From the NCBI RefSeq assembly GCF_024213665.1, contig NZ_JANAVP010000003.1, positions 5,531-69,530 of the forward strand: DNA of 64,000 nt, written 5' to 3'. Of this stretch, positions 18,177 through 25,166 are shown piece by piece. The notes below the pieces were generated by a model that worked only from the letters and a program-made list of their open reading frames with translations, ran no database searches and had not been told where the DNA came from. The first letter of the stretch is position 1, and every line of letters starts with the position of its first letter. Both the position numbers and the translations under genes were made by a program. Source of the stretch: Streptomyces sp. A3M-1-3. Lineage in GTDB: Bacteria; Actinomycetota; Actinomycetes; Streptomycetales; Streptomycetaceae.

Positions 18177-18193
18177 ACCAAACACTTGTTAGG
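18177..18193. promoter_or_regulatory. Predicted KstR2-type operator (copy 2)
   Basis: ACCAAACACTTGTTAGG lies between the divergent fadE30 and enoyl-CoA hydratase genes, immediately upstream of the GGAAGGA ribosome-binding site of the latter. It differs from the reverse complement of copy 1 only at position 9 (C for T). Repressor binding here could block both promoters. Confidence 0.75.
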
Positions 18194-18206
18194 GAAGGAT
18201 GTGCAG

Positions 18207-19076
18207 ATGCCCGCCCACGAAGAACCTGCCGAACAACCCGCTAAGGAGCCTGTCCTGTACGAGCGCCGGGGCCCGGTCGCGTACGTCACCTTGAACCGCC
18301 CCCGCTACCGCAATGCCCAGAACTCCGCGATGACCTACGCCCTCGACACCGCCTTCTACCGCGCGGCGGACGACCCCCAGGTCAAGGTGGTCGTACTGGC
18401 CGGGGCCGGCGAGCACTTCTCCGCCGGCCACGACATCGGCACCCCCGAGCGCGACGCCCACCTCCCCTTCGAGCGCCGGGCGGGACTGTGGTGGGACCAC
18501 TCGGACAAGGCGGGCGCGGAGAGCCGGTTCGCCCGCGAGTCCGAGGTCTATCTCGGCATGTGCCGGCGCTGGCGCGAGCTGCCGAAGCCGGTCATCGCCT
18601 CCGTCCAGGGGGCGTGCGTGGCAGGAGGGTTGATGCTCGTCTGGGTCTGCGACCTGATCGTGGCGAGCGAGGACGCCTTCTTCGCGGACCCGGTGGTACG
18701 GATGGGCATCCCGGGAGTGGAGTTCTTCGCGCATCCGTGGGTGATGCCGCCGCGCATCGCCAAGGAGTTCCTGTACACGGGCGACCGGATGAGCGCTCGG
18801 CGGGCGTACGAGGTCGGCATGGTCAACCGGGTGGTGGAGCGGGCCGAACTGGCCGCCCGTACCGATGAACTCGCCCTGCGCATCGCCCAGATGCCGAGAT
18901 TCGGACTGGCGCTGACCAAGCGGGCGGTGAACCAGGCCGAGGATCTTCAGGGCATGCACACCGGCATGGACTCGGTCTTCGCACTGCACCACCTCGCCCA
19001 TGCCCACAACGCCGAGACGGCGGCGGACTCGCTCGGCGGGATGGACGTGTCAGCGATGAAGAAGGCGAGCAGCTGA
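18207..19076 (+). CDS. Enoyl-CoA hydratase/isomerase family protein
   Basis: A 289-residue crotonase. The oxyanion-hole segments are AGAGEHFSAGHDIG (about 75-88) and QGACVAGGLMLVWVCDLIVASEDAFFADP (about 140-168). The insert TPERDAHLPFERRAGLWWDHSDKAG makes it longer than EchA20. The ATG at 18207 has a GGAAGGA site. It is the first gene of a plus-strand operon with two acyl-CoA dehydrogenase subunits (stop/start overlap TGATG). This gene has no counterpart that I recall in the mycobacterial KstR2 region, so its substrate is open. Hydration of the product of the FadE31-type dehydrogenase next to it is the simplest idea. Confidence 0.85.
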   Translation: MPAHEEPAEQPAKEPVLYERRGPVAYVTLNRPRYRNAQNSAMTYALDTAFYRAADDPQVKVVVLAGAGEHFSAGHDIGTPERDAHLPFERRAGLWWDHSDKAGAESRFARESEVYLGMCRRWRELPKPVIASVQGACVAGGLMLVWVCDLIVASEDAFFADPVVRMGIPGVEFFAHPWVMPPRIAKEFLYTGDRMSARRAYEVGMVNRVVERAELAARTDELALRIAQMPRFGLALTKRAVNQAEDLQGMHTGMDSVFALHHLAHAHNAETAADSLGGMDVSAMKKASS

Positions 19077-20221
19077 TGGACCTGCGGCACACCGGGCAAG
19101 AGGAGGCTTTCCGGTCCGAGGCGCGCCAGTGGCTCGCCGCGAACGTCCCCGCCGAGCCGCTGCCTTCGCTGGAGACGGAGGAGGGCTTCGCGGCCCACCG
19201 GGAGTGGGAGGCGCGGCTGTACACCGATCGCTGGTCGGCCGTCTCCTGGCCCGAGGAGTACGGCGGCCGGGGGGCCGGCATCTTCCAGTGGCTGGTCTTC
19301 GAGGAGGAGTATTACGCGGCGGGGGCGCCCGGCCGGGTCTCCCAGAACGGTATCAACCTGCTGGCGCCGACGCTGTTCGACCACGCGACGGACAAGCAGC
19401 GTGCGCGGGTCCTGCCGTCCATGGCGAGCGGCGAAGTGATCTGGGCGCAGGCCTGGTCCGAGCCGGAGGCGGGCTCCGACCTCGCCTCGCTCAGGTCGAC
19501 CGCGGTACGCACCGAGGGCGGCTGGCTGCTGCACGGCCAGAAGACCTGGTCCTCGCGGGCGGCCTTCGCCGACCGCGCGTTCGGCGTCTTCCGTACGGAT
19601 CCCGAGGCCGCCAAGCCCCACCACGGGCTGACGTATCTGATGTTCGACCTGGCGGCGCCCGGCGTGACGGTACGCCCGATCGGCCGGCTGGACGGAAAGC
19701 CGGCCTTCGCCGAGCTGTTCCTCGACCGGGTCTTCGTCCCCGACGAGGACGTCATCGGGCAGCCCGGCCAGGGCTGGCAGGTCGCGATGTCCACGGCGGG
19801 CAACGAGCGCGGGCTCACGCTCCGCTCGCCCGGCCGCTTCCTGGCCGCCGCCGACCGGCTCGTACAGCTGTGGCGTACGGACGGGGACCCGGCCGACACC
19901 GCGATGCGGGACCGGGTCGCCGACGCCGTCATCGGGGCGCGGGCCTATCAGCTCTTCACGTACGCCAACGCCTCGCGCTTCGCGGCGGGCGGCACGATCG
20001 GCGCCGAGTCCAGCCTCAACAAGATCTTCTGGTCGGAGTACGACATCGCGCTGCACGAAGCGGCGCTCGACCTGCTGGGCCCGGACGGCGAGCTGGCGGA
20101 CGGCGAGTGGTCGGAGTCGTACGTCTTCTCCCTCGCCGGCCCCATCTACGCCGGTACGAACGAGATCCAGCGCGACATCATCGCCGAGCGACTGCTCGGC
20201 CTCCCGAAGGGCCGCCGCTGA
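19076..20221 (+). CDS. fadE31: Acyl-CoA dehydrogenase, FadE31-like subunit
   Basis: A 381-residue acyl-CoA dehydrogenase with full family structure: WPEEYGGRGA, AQAWSEPEAGSDLASLRSTA for FAD/substrate binding, and C-terminal GPIYAGTNEIQRDIIAERLLGLP. It resembles M. tuberculosis FadE31 (Rv3562) along its length (FEEEYYAAGAPGRVSQNG, AMSTAGNERGLTLRSPGRFL). FadE31 forms heterotetramers with FadE32 or FadE33 in late C/D-ring catabolism. The next gene overlaps by one base and encodes such a partner. Exact substrate assignment is by analogy. Confidence 0.87.
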   Translation: MDLRHTGQEEAFRSEARQWLAANVPAEPLPSLETEEGFAAHREWEARLYTDRWSAVSWPEEYGGRGAGIFQWLVFEEEYYAAGAPGRVSQNGINLLAPTLFDHATDKQRARVLPSMASGEVIWAQAWSEPEAGSDLASLRSTAVRTEGGWLLHGQKTWSSRAAFADRAFGVFRTDPEAAKPHHGLTYLMFDLAAPGVTVRPIGRLDGKPAFAELFLDRVFVPDEDVIGQPGQGWQVAMSTAGNERGLTLRSPGRFLAAADRLVQLWRTDGDPADTAMRDRVADAVIGARAYQLFTYANASRFAAGGTIGAESSLNKIFWSEYDIALHEAALDLLGPDGELADGEWSESYVFSLAGPIYAGTNEIQRDIIAERLLGLPKGRR

Positions 20222-21192
20222 TGCGTTTTCTCCTCGACGACGAGCAGCGCGCCTTCGCCCGCGCGCTGGACGCGATGCTCACAGCCGCGGACACCCCGTC
20301 CGCCGTACGGGCGTGGGGGGCCGGGGACCACGGGCCCGGCCGGGCGCTGTGGTCCCGGCTGGCCGATGCCGGGGTGTTCGCGCTGGCGGTGCCGGAGGCG
20401 TACGACGGCATGGGCCCCCTGCCGGTGGAACTCGCCGTCGCCTTCGTGGAGCTGGGGCGGCACGCCGTGCCGGGGCCTGTGGTCGAGACGGCAGCCGCCG
20501 CGGTGCTGCTGAGCGCACTGGCGCAGGAGTGCCCGGCGGCGAAGGAGTGGCTGCCCCCGCTGGCCTCCGGCCAGGTCTCGGCGACCCTGCGCCTGGACGA
20601 GGGCCGCTACGTCCTGGACGCCGACGCGGCCGACGCGGTCTTCGTGGTCAGCGGCGAGGAGCTGCGGCTGGCGCACGGGTACGGGCCGCCGCGGCCGTCG
20701 GCTGATCCGGCCCGGCGGCTGTTCCGCCCGGCGGCGGGAGGCGAGCTGCTGGCGAGCGGCCCGGCGGTACGGGAGGCGGCGGGCCGCGCCGGGAGCTGGG
20801 CGGCCCTGCTGACGGCGGCGCAGGCGCTGGGGGTGGGTGACGCTCTCCTGGCCCGGACCGTCGCGTACGCCGGGCAGCGGACCCAGTTCGGCGCGGCGAT
20901 CGGCTCGTTCCAGGCGGTCAAGCACCGGCTTGCGGACACCCTGATCGGCCTCGAGTTCGCGCGGCCGCTGCTGTGGGCGGCGGCGCTGTCCCTGGACCCC
21001 GCCGAGGTCGCGGCGGCGAAGGTGACAGCGGGCGAGGCGGCGTACGCGGCCGCCCGGACGGCCCTGCAGCTGCACGGTGCGGTCGGCTACACGGAAGAGC
21101 TGGACCTCTCGCTGTGGCTGCGGAAGACGCGGCCGCTGCGCGACGCGTGGGGGACGCCGGCGGCGTGCCGGGCGCGGGTGCTGGCGGGCTGA
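20221..21192 (+). CDS. Acyl-CoA dehydrogenase, FadE32/FadE33-like partner subunit
   Basis: A 323-residue short acyl-CoA dehydrogenase homologue starting MRFLLDDEQRAFARALDAML and ending with TALQLHGAVGYTEELDLSLWLRKTRPLR. It lacks the long middle domain of full ACADs, as is normal for the small subunits of actinobacterial alpha2beta2 steroid dehydrogenases. The region TQFGAAIGSFQAVKHRLADT is the conserved FAD-contact helix. In mycobacteria both FadE32 and FadE33 exist; only one is present here, and the sequence does not let me choose. It is translationally coupled to the FadE31-like gene. Confidence 0.85.
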   Translation: MRFLLDDEQRAFARALDAMLTAADTPSAVRAWGAGDHGPGRALWSRLADAGVFALAVPEAYDGMGPLPVELAVAFVELGRHAVPGPVVETAAAAVLLSALAQECPAAKEWLPPLASGQVSATLRLDEGRYVLDADAADAVFVVSGEELRLAHGYGPPRPSADPARRLFRPAAGGELLASGPAVREAAGRAGSWAALLTAAQALGVGDALLARTVAYAGQRTQFGAAIGSFQAVKHRLADTLIGLEFARPLLWAAALSLDPAEVAAAKVTAGEAAYAAARTALQLHGAVGYTEELDLSLWLRKTRPLRDAWGTPAACRARVLAG

Positions 21193-21204
21193 GGGGGGCA
21201 GCGG

Positions 21205-21494
21205 CTGACGGGCCTGGACGGCACCGGTTTCCGAGGTGCACCTTCATGAACGCCGCCGCGGAATACCCCGAAGCCGGCCACCCGGTACGGGCCGCGGTCG
21301 ACGCCCATCGCACCTGGCTCCGCGACACCATCCGCACTCATCTGATCGAAGCCGGCCACCCAGCCCCCGACCGGGCGGCCCACACCCTGGTCCTCCTCCG
21401 CGACGGCGCCATGTCCGGCGCCTACCTCGACGACGCCACCACCGTCAAGACGCACCTGCGCCAGGCCGTGGACACAGTCATCGGCTGCGCCTGA
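21205..21494 (+). pseudogene. C-terminal remnant of a TetR-family regulator, frameshifted
   Basis: LTGLDGTGFRG is read in one frame from 21205. CTFMNAAAEYPEAGHPVRAAVDAHR followed by HTLVLLRDGAMSGAYLDD is read from about 21237 in another. Together they give the continuous C-terminal ligand domain (about 95 residues) of a common Streptomyces TetR family. One base is missing at GGTGC near 21235. The N-terminal HTH half is absent, because the sequence begins right after the acyl-CoA dehydrogenase stop. An 82-residue ORF from ATG 21246 could still be translated but would lack DNA binding. Confidence 0.75.
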
Positions 21495-21727
21495 CTTCCA
21501 AGTCGAGTTCCCCGACGGTCGACAGTGGGTGCCGATTCGGGATCGCAGCTTGCTGCCGTTGTCGGTCCTGCGCGCGGTCAGCCCCGCCCGGCGGGCTTCG
21601 GCCTGCTCATGTTCGGCCCCCCTTGGGCGGCGTAACCCCGAGGAGTGCGAGCTGGTCCGCCGGCGTGGCGAAGGGGGGTGGAACCGGACCGTCGCCCTGA
21701 GGAGACCGCGCCTTCATGCCCTGAGCG
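21495..21727. other. Gap without a recognisable gene
   Basis: The plus strand can be read briefly as VEFPDGRQWVPIRDRSLLPL, which looks protein-like, but I cannot assign a family and it has no start context. It is probably another decayed fragment, as it lies between the TetR remnant and the HutD gene. Confidence 0.4.
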
Positions 21728-22363
21728 TCAGCGGGTCCGGAGCGTGACGACCGCCGCTCGCCCCTCCGTCCGCAGTACGCCGGGCGACTCGCCCGACGAC
21801 CCGCCCCGCGACTCACCGGTCACCATCACCGCGTCGTACAGCCCGAGTTCGACGCGCGCCCCCGCCCCTTCGAGGACCGCGGTCCCCTCCAGCACGACGG
21901 CCAGTACCGTCCCGCCGGGCGGGACAGCGAGCCGCAGCCGGCCTCGTACGACCGAGGTCTCCGCCTGCGCGCGACCTCTGCGGTACATGACGTTGAAGTT
22001 GGCGACGGGCCCGCCGAGGAGCCGGCACCCGGTCGGCTCGTCGCCCGCGAAGTCCTGCGGTACGTAACGCTCGTCCACCCGTCGGCGCTGCCCGCCGACC
22101 GTGAGGTCCATACCCGCGCCCTCGACCATGGTCAGCGTCCGCTCGATGTCCGGGAACGCGGAGTACGGCCCGTCCGCGCCGACCTCAGCGAGACTCACCC
22201 GCCAGGCGAAGCCATCCATCCCGGCACCCTCGGGCCAGGCCGCGATCCCGCGCGTGACGCCTCCGCCGTTCTTCCAGGGCACGGCCGTACGGTCGGCGGC
22301 CCTCAGTACCCGTACGGTCAACGGACGACCTGCCGGTCCTGCCGTGGTCGGTACGCCGGCCAT
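21728..22363 (-). CDS. HutD/Ves family cupin protein
   Basis: A 211-residue double-stranded beta-helix protein of the HutD/Ves family. It has the typical start TVRVLRAADRTAVPWKNGGGVTRGIA and GFAWRVSLAEVGADGPYSAFPDIERTLTMVEGAG (positions about 50-85). HutD proteins accompany histidine utilisation genes and may limit that pathway. No hut genes are present here, so the role in this context is unclear. The ATG at 22363 is the first start. The gene stands alone between remnants. An AT-rich inverted repeat lies about 110 bases upstream. Confidence 0.85.
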   Translation of the reverse strand: MAGVPTTAGPAGRPLTVRVLRAADRTAVPWKNGGGVTRGIAAWPEGAGMDGFAWRVSLAEVGADGPYSAFPDIERTLTMVEGAGMDLTVGGQRRRVDERYVPQDFAGDEPTGCRLLGGPVANFNVMYRRGRAQAETSVVRGRLRLAVPPGGTVLAVVLEGTAVLEGAGARVELGLYDAVMVTGESRGGSSGESPGVLRTEGRAAVVTLRTR

Positions 22364-22470
22364 GGGTCTCCGTTCGTCTCGTGCGGGGCGACTGAGATGT
22401 CGAGATTACGTCCGCGGCCCCTTCTCGCACATACGGCCGAAGAGACCGCACATCCGTAGCGTGAAAAACG

Positions 22471-22488
22471 TTTGCATAGTCATACAAA
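22471..22488. promoter_or_regulatory. AT-rich operator-like inverted repeat upstream of hutD-like gene
   Basis: TTTGCATAGTCATACAAA is an imperfect palindrome in a markedly AT-rich patch. Its core resembles an ARG box (TGCAT-N-ATACA layout). It could belong to the hutD-like gene promoter or be the operator of a lost gene; the assignment is weak. Confidence 0.35.
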
Positions 22489-22508
22489 TAACCCGATAGG
22501 GACATCCT

Positions 22509-22875
22509 CACCTCGAACTGTTCACCCTGCGCGACGGCAAGGTCTACGGCCTCGGCCGTGACCCCAAGCAGCAGTGGGGTATTCGACCCGGTCAGGGAGA
22601 CCCGCAAGGACCTGCCCTCGCGGCCCGACAACTTCAGCCGCAACTACGGCTCCGCGGTGCCCCTGCCGGCCGGATTCCGCGGCCCGGACTCCGTACTCGT
22701 CCTCGGGGGCAACAGGGACGACCCGAACACCTACCAGCTCACCGACGGCAAGTGGGAAACCCAGGAGCCGCGGGCGTTCGGCCGTACCCAGGACGACACC
22801 GTGATCCTGCCGGACGGCAGCCTGCTCACCGTCAACGGCGCCTACGACATCCGCGACTACGGCAACGGACCGTAC
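22509..22875 (+). pseudogene. Remnant of a kelch/galactose-oxidase-like protein
   Basis: HLELFTLRDGKVYGLGRDPKQQ is read from 22509 (split here at its frame end). It is followed in a different frame by VFDPVRETRKDLPSRPDN, NYGSAVPLPAGFRGPDSVLVLGGN and FGRTQDDTVILPDGSLLTVNGAYD, each in series to GNGPY at 22875. These are kelch-type blades of galactose-oxidase-like (DUF1929) proteins. The fragment lacks both ends and has a frameshift at about 22575. At 22876 it passes directly into unrelated antisense sequence. Confidence 0.72.
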
Positions 22876-22910
22876 ATCTTCGCCCGTTGCGCCGAGTGCG
22901 GCCGCGATCC

Positions 22911-23066
22911 ACTGGCGGCTGTTGGGGCCCAGATCGCCACCCGGTCGCCGGGCCGTACGCCGTGGGCGATGGCGGCGCGGGCCGCTACGGCGATCTCGTC
23001 GCGCAGCCGGGTGAAGGTCCAGCGGACCTCGCCGTCGGGCCGGTATCCAATCACAGCGTTTCGGTT
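22911..23066 (-). pseudogene. N-terminal fragment of an acyl-CoA ligase (AMP-binding)
   Basis: On the minus strand a stretch of about 50 codons reads VRWTFTRLRDEIAVAARAAI then GVRPGDRVAIWAPTAA. This is the N-terminal segment of acyl-CoA synthetases of the ANL superfamily. The rest (about 450 residues, including the AMP-binding P-loop) is absent and the frame fuses to the kelch remnant. It was divergent from the flavin reductase fragment. It is tempting to link it to the missing fadD3, but the fragment is too short for that. Confidence 0.6.
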
Positions 23067-23104
23067 AGGCATATACCTAGTAGAAATAATCCTCGGAGGC
23101 TCCA

Positions 23105-23389
23105 ATGGAGACACTCACCCCCGCGGCAACGCCCCTCGACGACACGGTCATGAAGACCGTACTCAGCAGCTTCTGCACCGGCGTCGCCGTCGTCACCGCA
23201 CTCGAACCGGACGGCCGCCCGGCCGGCATGGCCGTGCAGTCCTTCTCCGCGGTCTCGCTCGACCCGACCCTGATCTGCTTCCGCCCGGCCCACACCTCGT
23301 CCACCTGGCCGAGGATTCGCACGGCGGGGCGCTTCGCCGTCAACATCCTCGCGTCCGACCAGCAGGACCTGTGCCGCCGGTTCGCGTAG
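23105..23389 (+). pseudogene. N-terminal half of a flavin reductase (HsaB/HpaC family)
   Basis: A 94-residue ORF with an excellent GGAGG site. It carries the N-terminal half of a flavin reductase domain (VMKTVLSSFCTGVAVVTA, MAVQSFSAVSLDPTLICFRP, RFAVNILASDQQDLCRRFA). Full proteins have about 160-190 residues and supply reduced flavin to two-component monooxygenases, such as the HsaAB system of steroid ring A/B degradation. It ends at the exact point where a convergent PadR fragment begins, so it was cut by a rearrangement. The 5' region looks intact, so a short protein might still be made. Confidence 0.75.
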
Positions 23390-23592
23390 CCGGCCTTCTC
23401 CAGCCGCTTGAGCTCGCTGTAGATCTGGCTGAACGACGGGCTCCAGTAGAAGAAGCGCAGCGACCAGTCGGACCACTTCTTCAGGTCGTAGCCGGACAAC
23501 TCCTCGCCGAAGGAGAGCAGTCCGAGCACCGCCCAGCTGGTCGCCGGGAGCGCGGGGCGCTCTTCGTCAGCTGCCGTCTTCTTCTCCGCCAC
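23380..23592 (-). pseudogene. N-terminal fragment of a PadR-family regulator
   Basis: From GTG 23592 the minus strand reads a short Lys/Glu-rich start, then LPATSWAVLGLLSFGEELSG and IYSELKRLEKAGYA. This is the winged-helix N-terminal domain of a PadR regulator (about 70 of the usual 180-220 residues). After GYA the frame enters the antisense of the flavin reductase fragment. The effector/dimer domain is lost. Confidence 0.75.
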
Positions 23593-23641
23593 GCCCCGAA
23601 GTGTACGGGCGGACCTCGCGGGACCCTTCCCCCTCTCCCAC

Positions 23642-24511
23642 ATGCCTGATAGAAGTATTCCTATTAGGAATAGCTGCCTCCCGGAGGTGCACTCCGTCAC
23701 CGAGCGGAGGACCCCTGTCCCGGTACGGATCTACGATCCGGGACCGGGACCGGGGGCGAGGCCGAGGCCGGGGGCCGGGCCGGGGTCTGCCTGGGACCGT
23801 CCGCTCATCGTCTTCTTCCACGGCGGCGGGTGGGTGCTCTGCGACCTGGACACGCACGACGGCCTGTGCCGCCGGCTCGCGTCCCTCACCGGGGCGGTGG
23901 TGGTCTCGGCCGACTACCGCCGTGCCCCCGAGCACCGCTTTCCGGCTGCCGCCGACGACGCGTTCAGCGTTGCGGCGTGGGCGGCGGAGCACGCCCGCGA
24001 GCTGGACTGCGATCCGGCGCGGCTCATCGTCGCGGGCGACTCCAGCGGCGGCAATCTCGCGGCGGCCACCGCCCTGCGGGCGCGTGACCACGGGGCACGC
24101 CCGGCGATCGCTGGGCAGCTCCTGCTGTATCCCGTGCTGGACCCGCGTCTCGACGGCGTGTCCGCATCGGCGTACGCGGAGGGCTTCTTCCACACCACCG
24201 CCCATATGCGCTGGTACTGGGACCAGTACCTGGGCCCGGACGGCGACCCGGCCGACCCGTACGCCGCCCCTGGCCTCGCCCCCGACCTCTCCGGACTGCC
24301 ACCCGCGCTCGTCGTGCTCGCCGACTGCGATCCGCAGCGCGAGGAGGGCCTGGCATTCGCCCGCCGCCTGTCCCGGTCCGGCGTACTCGCACAAGTACAG
24401 CTGCACACCGGCGTCTTCCACGGCTTCCTGGGAGCAGCGGACCACCTACCGGAGGCCTACGCGGCACTGGCAGGGGCGGCGGCGTGGCTGCGGGGTCTGG
24501 GTACGAGCTGA
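23642..24511 (+). CDS. Alpha/beta hydrolase of the HSL family, N-terminus probably shortened
   Basis: A 289-residue reading frame. HGGGWV (oxyanion hole) is followed by ADYRRAPEHRFPAA, the nucleophile elbow GDSSGGN, an Asp in LADCDPQREEG and a His in VFHGF. This is a complete hormone-sensitive-lipase-type esterase core. The family normally has about 60 more residues before the sequence LPEVHSVTERRTP; here that region is replaced by a short AT-rich stretch with the palindrome at 23656-23672. ATG 23642 or GTG 23687 could start a shortened enzyme. It lies at the edge of the remnant zone, so it may be inactive. Confidence 0.7.
   Translation: MPDRSIPIRNSCLPEVHSVTERRTPVPVRIYDPGPGPGARPRPGAGPGSAWDRPLIVFFHGGGWVLCDLDTHDGLCRRLASLTGAVVVSADYRRAPEHRFPAAADDAFSVAAWAAEHARELDCDPARLIVAGDSSGGNLAAATALRARDHGARPAIAGQLLLYPVLDPRLDGVSASAYAEGFFHTTAHMRWYWDQYLGPDGDPADPYAAPGLAPDLSGLPPALVVLADCDPQREEGLAFARRLSRSGVLAQVQLHTGVFHGFLGAADHLPEAYAALAGAAAWLRGLGTS
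23656..23672. promoter_or_regulatory. Perfect palindrome, probable operator
   Basis: TATTCCTATTAGGAATA is a perfect 17-bp palindrome around one central base. It lies in an AT-rich patch between the divergent PadR remnant and the hydrolase gene. It is likely a binding site of the lost PadR protein or of another dimeric repressor. Confidence 0.6.
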
Positions 24512-24672
24512 GGCGGGGGCGGGGGCGGTTCGTGGGCGGCTCTGGCCCGCGCGCCCGGCCGCAGGCCGGTGTGTGGGGGGCTCGCGGCCACTCCGGGGCG
24601 GCCCGGCCGGGCTTGGCGGGCGGCCCCGGGTTACCCCCGAACCCGCACCCCCGCCCCAGTCGCCCCCCCCGG

Positions 24673-25014
24673 TTACTGGATCGTCCACCCCACCGCGCCC
24701 ACCCCGCTGCTGTAGAACGCGCAGATCCCGTTCGACTCCCCGTACCCGCCGGGGGCCAGCGTCACCCAGTCCCCGGACACGTCCGGGGCCCGTCCGCAGA
24801 CCACCTCCGCGCGGAAGGTGATCGTGCGATCGGTGTTGTTCGTGCAGGCCGCGATGCCGTGGTCCGGGTTGTTGTTGTGCACGTAGCCGTCGCAGTCGAC
24901 GCCCAGGGCGCGGGACGGAGCAGCCTGATGGGCCGCGGCGGGCGCGGTACCCACCAGTCCCAGCGCGGCGACGGTCACGGCGGCAGCGGTCATCGTCAGG
25001 TTCTTGAAGTTCAT
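24673..25014 (-). CDS. Small secreted protein of unknown function
   Basis: A 113-residue protein with a clear signal peptide (MNFKNLTMTAAAVTVAALGL, cleavage after an AAAHQA-like site). A mature part of about 75 residues has four Cys (DCDGY, ACTNN, VCGRA, ICAFY) that could form two disulfides. It starts with a good GGAGGAT site before ATG 25014. I recognise no family. The extracellular location is inferred. It is convergent with the hydrolase and separated from gltD by a terminator. Confidence 0.75.
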   Translation of the reverse strand: MNFKNLTMTAAAVTVAALGLVGTAPAAAHQAAPSRALGVDCDGYVHNNNPDHGIAACTNNTDRTITFRAEVVCGRAPDVSGDWVTLAPGGYGESNGICAFYSSGVGAVGWTIQ

Positions 25015-25074
25015 CGCATCCTCCTTGGAGTGGATTCCGCGCTTTTCTCCCCAAGATCCTTTTCTGGAAACATG

Positions 25075-25120
25075 CCGCGGCGCCTGCCCAGTTCCGGTCG
25101 GGGAAGGGCAGACGCCGCGG
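25075..25120 (-). terminator. Terminator of the gltBD operon
   Basis: Arms 25075-25089 and 25106-25120 pair at 14 of 15 positions with a 16-base loop. The hairpin begins 47 bases beyond the gltD stop and is followed on the minus strand by CATGTTTCC. Confidence 0.7.
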
Positions 25121-25166
25121 TCAGTTCCGTACGACGCTGTACGGGACGTTTCTTCAGACGGGCCGG

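Noticed and set aside
22911..23066. Naming the ligase fragment as fadD3
   Set aside because: Only about 50 N-terminal residues remain, which cannot separate FadD3 from other acyl-CoA ligases.
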